Positions 49,988 through 64,000 of a stretch of 64,000 nucleotides of DNA are shown piece after piece (position 1 is the first letter of the stretch; every line of letters starts with the position of its first letter). Under the pieces are notes generated by a model. It did not search any database. It was given only the letters and a program-made list of their open reading frames with translations, and had not been told where the DNA came from. A program made the position numbers and the translations under genes. The stretch is from Rhodoferax ferrireducens (lineage in GTDB: Bacteria > Pseudomonadota > Gammaproteobacteria > Burkholderiales > Burkholderiaceae_C). Where the stretch lies: positions 124,001-188,000 of the forward strand of contig MTEI01000001.1 of NCBI GenBank assembly GCA_002083775.1, in the 5' to 3' direction.

Positions 49988-50700
49988 CGGCCTTGTTTGC
50001 CTTGAGGGGTGTCGGCGTGCGCTTTGGCGGTGAGCGTGGTGTGCAGGCGCTTAGCTGTGTGACGTTGACCATCCAGCCCGGCGAACGCGTGGCACTGGTA
50101 GGCGCCAACGGCTGTGGCAAAAGCACGCTGCTGCGCGTGTTGCATGGTCTGGTGTCGCCGAGCCAGGGGCAACGGCAGAGCCCGCCACCCAGCAGCCAGG
50201 CGATGTTGTTCCAGAAGCCTTACCTGATGCGCCTGTCAGTTCAAGCCAATGTGGCGCTGGGTTTGTGGCTGCGCGGTACACCCTGGGCGCAGGCTAAAGC
50301 GCAGGCGCTGCAGGCACTGGCGCGGGTGGGCATGACGGCGCTGGCTGCGCGCGCCGCGCGCACGCTCTCCGGCGGGCAGCAGCAGCGCCTGGCCATGGCG
50401 CGCGCCTGGGCGCTGGCGCCGCAGGTGTTGCTGCTGGACGAACCCACCGCCAGTCTGGACCCGCACGCCAAGCGTGAGGTGGAGGCGTTGATGCACGAAT
50501 TTGCCCAGCACAGCCCGGCTGTGACGCTGGTTTTTGCCAGCCACAACCTCGGCCAAGTCAAGCGCCTGGCCAGCCGGGTGATCTATCTGGAAGGCGGCCG
50601 GGTGCTGGCCGATTTGCCGGTGAACGAGTTTTTTGGCGGGAACGTGCTGCAAGTGCAGTACCCCGAAGCCCATTTTTTTGTCAAAGGAGAAACCCTGTGA
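49984..50700 (+). CDS. tupC: Tungstate-type ABC transporter ATP-binding protein (GTG start)
   Basis: LVGANGCGKSTLLRVLHG, LSGGQQQRLAMARAWALAPQVLLLDEPTASLD; GTGA overlap with tupB. Confidence 0.88.
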   Translation: MTALFALRGVGVRFGGERGVQALSCVTLTIQPGERVALVGANGCGKSTLLRVLHGLVSPSQGQRQSPPPSSQAMLFQKPYLMRLSVQANVALGLWLRGTPWAQAKAQALQALARVGMTALAARAARTLSGGQQQRLAMARAWALAPQVLLLDEPTASLDPHAKREVEALMHEFAQHSPAVTLVFASHNLGQVKRLASRVIYLEGGRVLADLPVNEFFGGNVLQVQYPEAHFFVKGETL

Positions 50701-51554
50701 AAACCATGCCATCTGTTCAATCTTATAAGCTTTTTAGACCTCTAGCCCTTATCAATAAAGGGCTAGTAGCTACGTTAATAGTAGCATCTGCGAGCTGGGC
50801 AACCGCTGTGCAGGCGCAGTCGATTGTGGTGGCCTCCACCACTTCTACCGAGCAGTCGGGGTTGTTTGGCTTTCTGTTGCCCGAGTTCAAGAAGGCCAGC
50901 GGCATCGACGTGAAAGTGGTGGCGGTGGGCACCGGCCAGGCCATCGACATGGGCCGCCGGGGTGATGCGGACGTGTTGTTTGTGCATGACCGCGTGGCCG
51001 AAGACAAGGTGGTGGCGGAAGGCTTTGCAGTCAAGCGTTTTGACGTGATGTACAACGATTTTGTGCTGATTGGCCCGAAAGCCGACCCGGCCAAGACAAA
51101 AGGCAACGACATTGTGGAAGCCCTCAAGAAGGTGGCGGGCAGCAACGCCGCCTTCATCTCGCGCGGTGACAAGAGCGGCACCCATGCCGCCGAACTGCGT
51201 TACTGGAAAGATGCCGGTCTGACCGACCAGATGGGCACTGGTTACAAAGCCTGCGGCTGCGGCATGGGCCCGGCGCTGAACATGGCTGCCAGCACCGGCG
51301 CTTATGTGCTGGCCGACCGCGGCACCTGGCTCAACTTCAAAAACCGCGCTGACTTGGCGATTCTGGTGGAAGGCGACAAACGCCTGTTCAATCAGTATGG
51401 CGTGATGCTGGTCAACCCGGCCAAACACCCGCATGTGAAGGTCGCAGACGGTCAGAAATTTGTCGACTGGCTGGTCTCCCCCAGTGGCCAGGGCGTGATT
51501 GCGGGATACAAAATCGGCGGTGAACAGCTGTTTTTCCCCAACGCCGCGCCGTAA
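50697..51554 (+). CDS. tupA: Tungstate-type substrate-binding protein (GTG start)
   Basis: IVVASTTSTEQSGLFGFLLPEFKKASGIDVKVVAVGTGQAIDMGRRGDADVLFVHD...FISRGDKSGTHAAELRYW. Confidence 0.92.
   Translation: MKTMPSVQSYKLFRPLALINKGLVATLIVASASWATAVQAQSIVVASTTSTEQSGLFGFLLPEFKKASGIDVKVVAVGTGQAIDMGRRGDADVLFVHDRVAEDKVVAEGFAVKRFDVMYNDFVLIGPKADPAKTKGNDIVEALKKVAGSNAAFISRGDKSGTHAAELRYWKDAGLTDQMGTGYKACGCGMGPALNMAASTGAYVLADRGTWLNFKNRADLAILVEGDKRLFNQYGVMLVNPAKHPHVKVADGQKFVDWLVSPSGQGVIAGYKIGGEQLFFPNAAP
50721..50776. repeat. Class-1 palindromic repeat, copy G, in frame inside the tupA signal peptide
   Basis: tcttataagctttttagacctctagcccttatcaataaagggctagtagctacgtt; encodes SYKLFRPLALINKGLVAT. Confidence 0.85.
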
Positions 51555-51592
51555 ACCGGCTGGGGTGGCTGCGATGGTGCTAAATTGCAGCC

Positions 51593-52281
51593 ATGAACCC
51601 TCTACGATGGCTCTCCCAGGTTTGTTCTGTCACATTGTTCAGCCTTGGGCTCGCTGTGGCGGGGGAACTGGCCAGCCCCGCCAGCGCCACGCCGAAGCGC
51701 CCACCCGCGGCGCCAAAATTTGTTGAAGCGCCGGGCACCCCGAGCCTGTTGGCGGCGTTGCGTAGCGGTGGTTTTGTGCTGTACATGCGCCACGGCACCA
51801 CCGACAACCGCCGCCCGGACCGATTCCCCCGCGTTGACCTGAACGACTGCGCCACCCAGCGCCCCCTCACCGAAGAAGGTCGGCAACTTTCTGCGCGCGT
51901 GGGTGAGGCCATCCGCGCCGCGCAGATCCCGATTGCCGACATCTTCATCAGCCCGCTGTGCCGGGTCAAGGACACCACGGCGGCAGCTTTTCCGCAGCGT
52001 GAAGCCACGCTGGACATGAACCTGATGTACACCGCCAACCTGACCACGTCGCAAAAGGCACCCATCCTGGCGCGGACCCGGTTTCTGTTGTCGGAGCCAG
52101 TGACGCCCGGGGGGAATCGTCTGCTGGTGGCGCATGGCCCCAATCTGATGGACCTGATGGGTTACTTCCCGAAAGAAGGCACCGTGGTGGTGTTTGTTCC
52201 GCGTGGGCAAGGCCGCTTTGACTACGTGGCCAGCTTCGCGCCCAGTGGGTGGCCGCAACTGTTGCCAGCGGATACGTTGAA

Positions 52282-52285
<4 letters not shown>
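51593..52285 (+). CDS. Exported histidine phosphatase superfamily protein
   Basis: N-terminal signal; [51 protein letters not shown]...[15 protein letters not shown]. Confidence 0.85.
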
Positions 52286-57290
<5,005 letters not shown>

Positions 57291-57300
<10 letters not shown>

Positions 57301-58451
57301 ATTCCCCGGACATCAGCGCTCCCGCCAAGGCCACCGTGCTGGTGGTGGATGACACGCCCGACAACCTGGCGCTGGTCAGCAGCCTGCTGCGTGATGATTA
57401 CATCGTGCGGGTGGCCAATAACGGTGAAAAGGCCCTGCGCATCGCCACCTCAGACCAGCCGCCAGACCTGATTTTGCTCGACATCATGATGCCCGGCATG
57501 GACGGCTACGAGGTTTGCCAGCGCCTCAAGGCCGACCCGAAGGCGCGTGACATCCGGGTGATTTTTCTCACCGCCCGGGCCGAGGTGGAAGACGAACGCA
57601 AAGGTTTCCAGATGGGCGCGGTGGATTACATCACCAAGCCGATCAGCCCACCCATCTTGCAAGAGCGCGTCAAGATTCACTTGGCGCTGAAAGCCTCGGC
57701 CGACTTTTTGCGCGACAAGAACGACTACCTGGAGCAGGAGGTGGCCCGTCGCACCCAAGAGGTGATGGCCATTCAGGATGTGACCATTCTGGCCATGACG
57801 TCCCTGGCCGAAACCCGCGACAGCGACACCGGTAACCACATCCGGCGCACTCAGTATTACGTGAAGGCGCTGGCGCAGCAGTTGCACGCGCACCCGCGCT
57901 TTGCGGCTTACCTGACCGATGCCAACATCACCATGCTGTTCAAGTCGGCCCCGCTGCACGACATTGGCAAGGTGGGCATTCCGGACCGCATTCTGCTCAA
58001 GCCCGGGCGCTTTGAGCCGTATGAGTTCGAGATCATGAAGCGCCACACCACGCTGGGCTTTGATGCCATCGAACATGCTGAGAAGGCGCTGGGCATTGAC
58101 GTGGGTTTTCTGCGCACCGCCAAAGACATTGCGCTGTCGCACCAGGAAAAGTGGGACGGCAGCGGTTACCCGCAGGGGCTGGCGGGTGAAGCGATACCGA
58201 TCAGTGCGCGGCTGATGGCGCTGGCTGATGTGTACGACGCACTGATCAGCCGCCGCGTTTACAAGGAAAGCATGTCGCACGAACAGGCGGTGGCGATCAT
58301 TGTGGCCGGGCGAGGCAAGCACTTTGACCCCGATATCGTTGACGCTTTTCTGTCTATTCAAGACGAGCTCAAGGCGATTGCTGCGCGCTTTGCGGACTCT
58401 GATCTGGATATGAAGAAGAAGGCGGAAACGCTGGCGCTGTTGAAGGGTTAG
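57291..58451 (+). CDS. Response regulator with HD-GYP domain
   Basis: [22 protein letters not shown]...[66 protein letters not shown]. Confidence 0.95.
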
Positions 58452-58612
58452 ACGGGGCTGCCGTTGCCTTGATGATGGTTTTGCTGCTTATGGGTTGACT
58501 TGAAAAGGCTTTCATGTCCCGAGGGTGATCAGAGTCCGCAACTGTCAGTAGTTTTGCGTGAGATGACAATTTGTAGCGCTTGCGCCTTGGGTTTTGACCC
58601 GCAGCGCGCGTC

Positions 58613-58682
58613 GGGTGCCTGACTCCGCGAATGTCCCCCGGCCCTTCGGGCCTCCTCCTTTATTTCGCTACGTCAGACACCC
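58613..58682. repeat. Structured intergenic element with outer inverted repeat and inner GGCCC/GGGCC hairpin
   Basis: GGGTGCCTGAC...GTCAGACACCC outer arms (10/11); inner GGCCC-ttc-GGGCC. Confidence 0.5.
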
Positions 58683-58782
58683 AACGCACACCGCTGGACG
58701 TTGGGAGGGTTCGTTCATCAGCTTATGTTTCACTGGATGACCTTTATGGACTTTGACCAGCTGTCGGATATGGAGCAAATTT

Positions 58783-58798
58783 CACGTTAACGTGAATC
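58783..58798. promoter_or_regulatory. 16-bp perfect palindrome TTCACGTTAACGTGAA upstream of a histidine phosphatase gene
   Basis: Direct reading; 16 bp before the ATG at 58815. Confidence 0.55.
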
Positions 58799-58814
58799 CA
58801 TTCAGGAGCCTTTT

Positions 58815-59480
58815 ATGCAGCCCACCCAATCAATGACCCCTGGCCTGCCTTCTCGCCGCTGTTTTTTGCTGGCTGGTGCGGCGGCAATTGGGGTGTTGCC
58901 CGCGTCGGGGGTGATGGCGGTCACCGAGGCAACTGACGCAGCTCGCGTGGCAAGTACATCGCCTGAGTTGGACGAAGCATTGCGTCGCCTGCGTCAGGGT
59001 GGCGTGGTGGTGATGTTTCGGCATGCTTTGGCACCCGGCACTTTTGACCCGCCAGAGTTCAAGTTGGGCGACTGCCGCACGCAGCGTAACCTGAGTGAGG
59101 CGGGGCGGTTGCAGGCGCAGAGAATTGGTCGCTGGTTTGCCCGCCACGGGCTCAAGCCTGAATCGGTGCGCGCCAGCCCGTGGTGCCGGTGTCTGGACAC
59201 TGCCACGTTGGCTTTTGGTGCGGCGCAACCTTGGGATGCTTTGGTGTCGCCGGTGGGTAGCGCACCGGTGCAGCGACAAGCGCGTATTCAAGCTCTGCAG
59301 TCTGCTGTGCGTGATGCCACGGCACGGCCTGGTTTTCAGGTATGGGTGACGCATGATTTTGTGGTGTCGGACTTGACTGGGTCCAACGCGCAGTCTGGCG
59401 AGGGGTTGGTGCTGCAAGCCAATGCGGCGGGAGACGTGTTGATTGTGGCCCGGCTCAGCGGTTTGGCTGATGCTGTTTAG
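58815..59480 (+). CDS. Exported (Tat-like leader) histidine phosphatase superfamily protein
   Basis: SRRCFLLAGAAAIGVLPASGVMA leader; GGVVVMFRHALAPGTFDPPEFKLGDCRTQRNLSEAGRLQAQRIG...ASPWCRCLDTATLAFG. Confidence 0.87.
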   Translation: MQPTQSMTPGLPSRRCFLLAGAAAIGVLPASGVMAVTEATDAARVASTSPELDEALRRLRQGGVVVMFRHALAPGTFDPPEFKLGDCRTQRNLSEAGRLQAQRIGRWFARHGLKPESVRASPWCRCLDTATLAFGAAQPWDALVSPVGSAPVQRQARIQALQSAVRDATARPGFQVWVTHDFVVSDLTGSNAQSGEGLVLQANAAGDVLIVARLSGLADAV

Positions 59481-59483
59481 TAG

Positions 59484-59534
59484 TAAAAAGTGCCTCCAGC
59501 CCTTTTTCCATAAGGGCTATTAGCTATCAAATAT
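59484..59534. repeat. Class-1 palindromic repeat, intergenic copy H
   Basis: taaaaagtgcctccagccctttttccataagggctattagctatcaaat. Confidence 0.8.
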
Positions 59535-59540
59535 GGTAAA

Positions 59541-59870
59541 TCAAAGCCAAGTTGTGTTGCGCAGCAGCACGTACAAAGCGGTGGCCAGCAGGATGCTCAG
59601 CAGGGCGTGGCGCTTCCACCATTGCAGGCCCAGTGCCACGGCCACTGCCGCCAGTTCTGCCCACGGTCCGTGGGGGTTGTCGCGGGCATTGCCGACCAAC
59701 GTGTGCACCAGCAGCAGGGTCATGATGGCCAGTGGCAAAAAGCGGCCGAGTTGCTGCACCATCGGGTGCTTCTGCAAAAATTTGGCTGCCAGAAAGGGCA
59801 TGGCGCGCAGACCAAAGGTGACCCCGGCCATGGCGGCCAGCACGCCCAGCGCGTAGGTGGTGTCGATCAT
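59541..59870 (-). CDS. azlD: AzlD family branched-chain amino acid exporter subunit
   Basis: Four TM helices; TFGLRAMPFLAAKFLQKHPMVQQLGRFLPLAIMTLLLVH; overlaps azlC. Confidence 0.87.
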   Translation of the reverse strand: MIDTTYALGVLAAMAGVTFGLRAMPFLAAKFLQKHPMVQQLGRFLPLAIMTLLLVHTLVGNARDNPHGPWAELAAVAVALGLQWWKRHALLSILLATALYVLLRNTTWL

Positions 59871-60586
59871 GTGGCCTCCTGCTCCGCCGTCTTGGACGGC
59901 GAACGCTTGGGCAACACCAGCCCGGCCAGCACGCTCAGGGTGATGCTGATCAGCAGTGCCTGCTGCGGCATCAGCGCTTGCGCCAGCGCGTAGCTGCCCA
60001 GCGCCACCCACAGCGGCAAAGAGGTGTTGGCGCTGCGCCACTGCTCTACGGCCAGCACCGCAAACAACGCGGCCAGAGCAAAGTCCAGCCCCACAAGCGG
60101 CACCTGGGCTTGGGTGCCAATCAGTGCGCCGAGCAGCGTGCCCAGCACCCACCAGCCCTGATTGAGCAGGGCCACCGCCACCATCTGGCGCGTGGTGGTG
60201 CCAGCGGGCAAAGTGGTTAGCACCGAATAGGTTTCATCGGTCAGCGCAAACACCAGATACCAGCGCGCCCACGGTTGGTGCGGTAGTTTGTCGAGCAAAG
60301 ACAAGCCGTAAAAAATGTGCCGCAGGTTCACCACCAACGTGGCCAGCGCGATGGCTGCCACCGGTAGCCCGGCAGCCAACATGGGCACCATCATGAACTG
60401 CGCCGCCCCGGCAAACACCAGTACGCTGGCGACCACGGCCAGCCACCAGACAGCGCCTGCCTGCACAAACAAAAAGCCAAATACCATGCCCAGCGGCACG
60501 TAGCCCATGGCCACCGGGATGGAGAGGCTCAAGACAGAGGTCGGTGGTGCTGGGGTTTCGGGCAAGGCAGAGGGGAGAGACGACAT
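59867..60586 (-). CDS. azlC: AzlC family branched-chain amino acid exporter
   Basis: IPVAMGYVPLGMVFGFLFVQAG, AGAAQFMMVPML, VVNLRHIFYGLSL, FALTDETYSV. Confidence 0.92.
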   Translation of the reverse strand: MSSLPSALPETPAPPTSVLSLSIPVAMGYVPLGMVFGFLFVQAGAVWWLAVVASVLVFAGAAQFMMVPMLAAGLPVAAIALATLVVNLRHIFYGLSLLDKLPHQPWARWYLVFALTDETYSVLTTLPAGTTTRQMVAVALLNQGWWVLGTLLGALIGTQAQVPLVGLDFALAALFAVLAVEQWRSANTSLPLWVALGSYALAQALMPQQALLISITLSVLAGLVLPKRSPSKTAEQEAT

Positions 60587-60719
60587 GAAGCGCAGTCAGC
60601 GGCAAGACGGGTGCCGGGCGGTAGTTTGGCGGACGATTATCGGCGACATCATGGCCGCTGCAGGGCTGGCGCGGGTGGGGCTGTGCTGGTAAATTGGCAG
60701 TTTTCTCAAGGAGGCCTTT

Positions 60720-61400
60720 ATGCGTTCATCCCCCAAAGTGGCTGTGTTGCTCTCAGGCTGTGGTTACCTCGACGGTGCCGAGGTGCGTGAATCGGTGCTG
60801 ACTCTGCTGGCGCTGGACCAGCAGGGTGCCACGTTTCAGTGCATTGCGCCCAACGCGCCACAGTTTCATGTGGTCAACCATGCCACCGGCGAGCCGGTAG
60901 CCGGTGCACAGCGCAATATGCTGGAGGAAGCCAGCCGCATTTCACGCATGGGCCTGTGCCTGGACCTGGCGCATGCCCAAGTGGCAGACTTTGATGCGCT
61001 GGTGATGCCCGGTGGCTACGGTGTGGCCAAAAACCATTGCAGCTTTGCCTTTGACGGCCCACAAGCGCACGTGCGCCCGGATGTGGCGGCTTTTGTGGCT
61101 GGCTTTTTTGCGGCGGGCAAGCCGGTGGGCGCGATCTGTATTGCCCCGGCACTGGTGGCGCTGGCGCTGCATCACCAGGGTGACAGTGCGGCCATGACCT
61201 TGGGCAACGATGTGGGGGTGGCGCAGGCGATTGAATCGCTGGGCCAGCAGCACCAAGCCACCCCCAGCCCGCGCGACATCGTCATTGACGAAGCGCACAA
61301 ACTCGTCACCACCCCAGCCTACATGTTTGACGACGCGCGCCTGAGCGATGTGATGGCGGGCATTGAGCGCTGCGTGGCCGAGGTGCTGAAACGGGTGTGA
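60720..61400 (+). CDS. elbB: Isoprenoid biosynthesis glyoxalase ElbB (DJ-1/PfpI-like)
   Basis: KVAVLLSGCGYLDGAEVRESVLTLLALDQQGATFQCIAPN, DALVMPGGYGVAKNHCSFAFDG, AICIAPALVA. Confidence 0.95.
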   Translation: MRSSPKVAVLLSGCGYLDGAEVRESVLTLLALDQQGATFQCIAPNAPQFHVVNHATGEPVAGAQRNMLEEASRISRMGLCLDLAHAQVADFDALVMPGGYGVAKNHCSFAFDGPQAHVRPDVAAFVAGFFAAGKPVGAICIAPALVALALHHQGDSAAMTLGNDVGVAQAIESLGQQHQATPSPRDIVIDEAHKLVTTPAYMFDDARLSDVMAGIERCVAEVLKRV

Positions 61401-61448
61401 GCTTGTGATTTGACCAGCCGGCCACCTGATGGTGCGTAGATCAAAGCC

Positions 61449-62264
61449 TCACACCGGGTAAACCTTTACCGGGCGGGTGGCCACCGGGAAGCCTGCGCCG
61501 CCCAGGGTGTCGGCAATCGTCTTGTTGGTGTCAAAGTAAACCTGCCAGTAATGCTGCGTGTGGCAAGACGGGCGCACCGCCAGCTTGGGGCCAAATTCGT
61601 TGAATTCCAGAATTTCCACATCAACCGCCGCAGCCTGGCTGATGTTGGGAACCTTCGCCACGGCGTCTTTCAGCAGGGTGATGGCTTTGTCCACATCGGC
61701 ACTGCCAGCCAACTGCGCCACCAGATCAACCCGCCGGTAGGCGTTGGACGAGAAGTTTTTGATGTCGCTGCCCATGATCTTGCCGTTGCCAACAATGGTC
61801 CGGACGTTGTCGGGCGTGGTCAAGGTGGTGCCGAACAGGCCCAGTTCCATGACGGAGCCCTCGGTGCCGCCAATCAGCACGTAATCACCCACCTGGTACG
61901 GGCGCAACACCAGCAGAAAAATGCCAGCTGCAAAGTTGCCCAGCAAGCCGCTCCAGGCCGCGCCAATGGCCACCCCCGCACCCGCCACCAACGCCGCAAA
62001 CGAGGTGGTTTCAACCCCGAAGTAGCCCAGAATCGCCACCACCAGAATGATGTTCAGCGCCACCGTGATGAAATTGACCAGGTAGCGCTGTACTGTGGGG
62101 TCCACCTGCTGGCGCGTCATGGCAGCACCCACCAGCCGGGTCACCATGCTGATCAACCAGCGGCCCACCACAAAGACCGCGATGGCGCCCAGCGCCTTCA
62201 GGCCAAAGGCCACCAGAATGGGCTGTGCCTGCGACATCCAGCCGCCAAGAGTGTTGGTATCCAT
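61449..62264 (-). CDS. MscS family small-conductance mechanosensitive channel
   Basis: FAALVAGAGVAIGAAWSGLLGNFAAGIFLLVLRPYQVGDYVLIGGTEGSVMELGLFGTTLTTPDN. Confidence 0.93.
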   Translation of the reverse strand: MDTNTLGGWMSQAQPILVAFGLKALGAIAVFVVGRWLISMVTRLVGAAMTRQQVDPTVQRYLVNFITVALNIILVVAILGYFGVETTSFAALVAGAGVAIGAAWSGLLGNFAAGIFLLVLRPYQVGDYVLIGGTEGSVMELGLFGTTLTTPDNVRTIVGNGKIMGSDIKNFSSNAYRRVDLVAQLAGSADVDKAITLLKDAVAKVPNISQAAAVDVEILEFNEFGPKLAVRPSCHTQHYWQVYFDTNKTIADTLGGAGFPVATRPVKVYPV

Positions 62265-62454
62265 GCTCTGCTCCGATCTGTAGTTATGGCGGCCGTTGTT
62301 CGCCGCCAGTTGGGTTTGCCAAGCCAGGCTCGGGTGCTGTTGCCTCACCCCGCCGCAGAAATATTAGCAAAAGCGCTGGTCAAATGGATGTCATCAAGCG
62401 CTGCAAAGGCAGGTACGGGCGTGCATTCGTTCACGATTTACCGCAGCATCGCAG

Positions 62455-64000
62455 TCATAGGCCTGCATCCAGCTCCACCCGGTTGCGACCGGACGCCTTG
62501 GCGCGGTACATGGCCTGGTCGGCATGACGCAGGATGGTTTCCTGGTCCGTCTGACTGGGTTCAAACACGGCCACGCCCACACTGGCGGTGCAATGGTGCT
62601 CGATTTGCACGCTGTCAGACCCTGGCTGCGCGCTGACACGCTTGAGCCGGTACACCGCCGAGAGCGACTGGCGGATTTTCTCGGCAATGCTCATGGCCTG
62701 GACTTTGGACTTTTCAAGCGTGGTGTCGAGCTCGCTGAGCACCACCACAAACTCATCGCCACCCAGTCGTGCCACGGTGTCAACCTCGCGCACGCAGATC
62801 TTCAGGCGCTGCGCCACTTCAACCAGCAACATGTCGCCCACGGCGTGGCCGTGGGTGTCGTTGAGGGGCTTGAAGTTGTCCAGGTCCAGAAACAGCACCG
62901 CGCCAAAATGCCCGCTGCGCTTGTTGGCCAGCAGGATCTGGGTCAGGCGGTCGTTCAGCAGACGGCGGTTGGGCAATTCGGTCAGGGCGTCAAAAAACGC
63001 CAGTTGGCGCACCCGGTCTTCAATGGCTTTGCGTGCCGAAATGTCGGAGAACAGGGCCACGTATTGCCTGGTGACACCGCGCTCGTCGCGCACTGCGCTG
63101 ATCGTCAGCAGTTCGGGATAAACCTCGCCATTCTTGCGGCGGTTCCAGATTTCGCCGCTCCAGTTGCCGTTGACCAGCAGGCTTTTCCACATCAGTTCGT
63201 AAAAGGCTTTGTCCTGGCGTTCGGATTTGAGCAGCCGGGTGTGCTGACCAATCACCTCGGTGCGGCTGTAGCCAGTGATCTGGCAAAAGGTGTCGTTCAC
63301 ATTCAGGATGTTGCCTTGAACATCGGTGATGCTGATGCCTTCATGCGCGTGGCTGAACACGCTGGCGGCCATCTCCAGGCGCAGCTGTGCTTGCTTGCGC
63401 TCAGTCACGTCGCGCAGAAAGGCAAATATCTCACCACCCGCGGTGTTGACTGTGATGCTGGCCTCCACGTCCCACAGGCTGCCATCCTTGCGGCGGTGCC
63501 GGGTTTCGAACTGTTCACGCCCGGTCTGGTACAGGCGCACAATGCGCGCGGCAACCCGTTCAGGGCTCTCGGTGGCTTCCAGGTCCAGCACCGACATCTG
63601 CAGCAACTCGTCTTGCGTGTAGCCCGACATGGCGCAGTAGGCCGGGTTCACCTGCAGCAGCCGCCCCTGCCGGTCAGTGCGAAAAAACCCGTCCAGCGTG
63701 GTTTGCAGCACGCCCTGCAAGGCCACATAACTTTGTTGCAGGGTTTCCTGGATCTGCTTGAGTTCAGTGATGTCTTGCAGCGACCCCACCAGTTTGCGCA
63801 CCACGTTGTGGGCGTCGCGCTGCACCTCGCCGCGCGCCAGGTAGTAGCGCTGCGAGCCGTCGTGGCGCATGGTGTGCAATTCCAGCTCGTAGGGGATGGC
63901 GTAACGCAGTGCCTGCTCAATGGCTTCGCGCAGACGCCGTGCGTCTTGCGGCACGTACAGCCTGAGCTGCTGCTCCAGGCTGGGCGCGCCCCGCGCAGGG
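62455..64000 (-). CDS. Multi-PAS diguanylate cyclase (GGDEF), N-terminus beyond window
   Basis: At least three PAS domains (GYTQDELLQMSVLDLE, GYSRTEVIGQHTRLLKS); DALTELPNRRLLNDRL, RLGGDEFVVVL; frame open to the window edge. Confidence 0.93.
   Translation of the reverse strand, partial: PARGAPSLEQQLRLYVPQDARRLREAIEQALRYAIPYELELHTMRHDGSQRYYLARGEVQRDAHNVVRKLVGSLQDITELKQIQETLQQSYVALQGVLQTTLDGFFRTDRQGRLLQVNPAYCAMSGYTQDELLQMSVLDLEATESPERVAARIVRLYQTGREQFETRHRRKDGSLWDVEASITVNTAGGEIFAFLRDVTERKQAQLRLEMAASVFSHAHEGISITDVQGNILNVNDTFCQITGYSRTEVIGQHTRLLKSERQDKAFYELMWKSLLVNGNWSGEIWNRRKNGEVYPELLTISAVRDERGVTRQYVALFSDISARKAIEDRVRQLAFFDALTELPNRRLLNDRLTQILLANKRSGHFGAVLFLDLDNFKPLNDTHGHAVGDMLLVEVAQRLKICVREVDTVARLGGDEFVVVLSELDTTLEKSKVQAMSIAEKIRQSLSAVYRLKRVSAQPGSDSVQIEHHCTASVGVAVFEPSQTDQETILRHADQAMYRAKASGRNRVELDAGL

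Overview
64 kb of ordinary, gene-dense, high-GC chromosome. Protein sequences and dispersed repeats suggest a betaproteobacterium of the Comamonadaceae (Rhodoferax/Polaromonas-like); this assignment is inference. No prophage, IS element, rRNA operon or CRISPR array was recognised. Housekeeping genes recognised: hisC, rsgA, orn, a DEAD-box helicase, tRNA-Lys, guaC, uvrD, thrB, polA, a branched-chain 2-oxoacid dehydrogenase E1a/E1b/E2 operon, lysA, xseB-ispA-dxs, azlCD, elbB and an mscS-type channel. Accessory or regulatory modules: a MacAB-like ABC exporter, a TumE/COG4190-type toxin-antitoxin pair, a polyamine-type binding protein translationally coupled to a membrane GGDEF protein (NspS/MbaA-like logic), TRAP transporter genes, a TupABC-like tungstate transporter with a ModE-HTH/binding-domain regulator, and a large hybrid kinase plus HD-GYP regulator flanked by two histidine-phosphatase paralogues. 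The most unusual signal is a dispersed ~50-bp palindromic repeat (core CCTCYAGCCCTTAT-n-AAGGGCTAGTAGCTAT, about 13 copies). It is intergenic in some places, but elsewhere it is read in frame inside proteins: the signal peptide of TupA, the E2 interdomain linker, the UvrD tail, the RsgA C-terminus and a secreted hypothetical protein. Two unrelated REP-like palindromes also sit in frame in the PolA and E2 linkers. This resembles Rickettsia palindromic elements (RPEs) that contribute peptide sequence to proteins.
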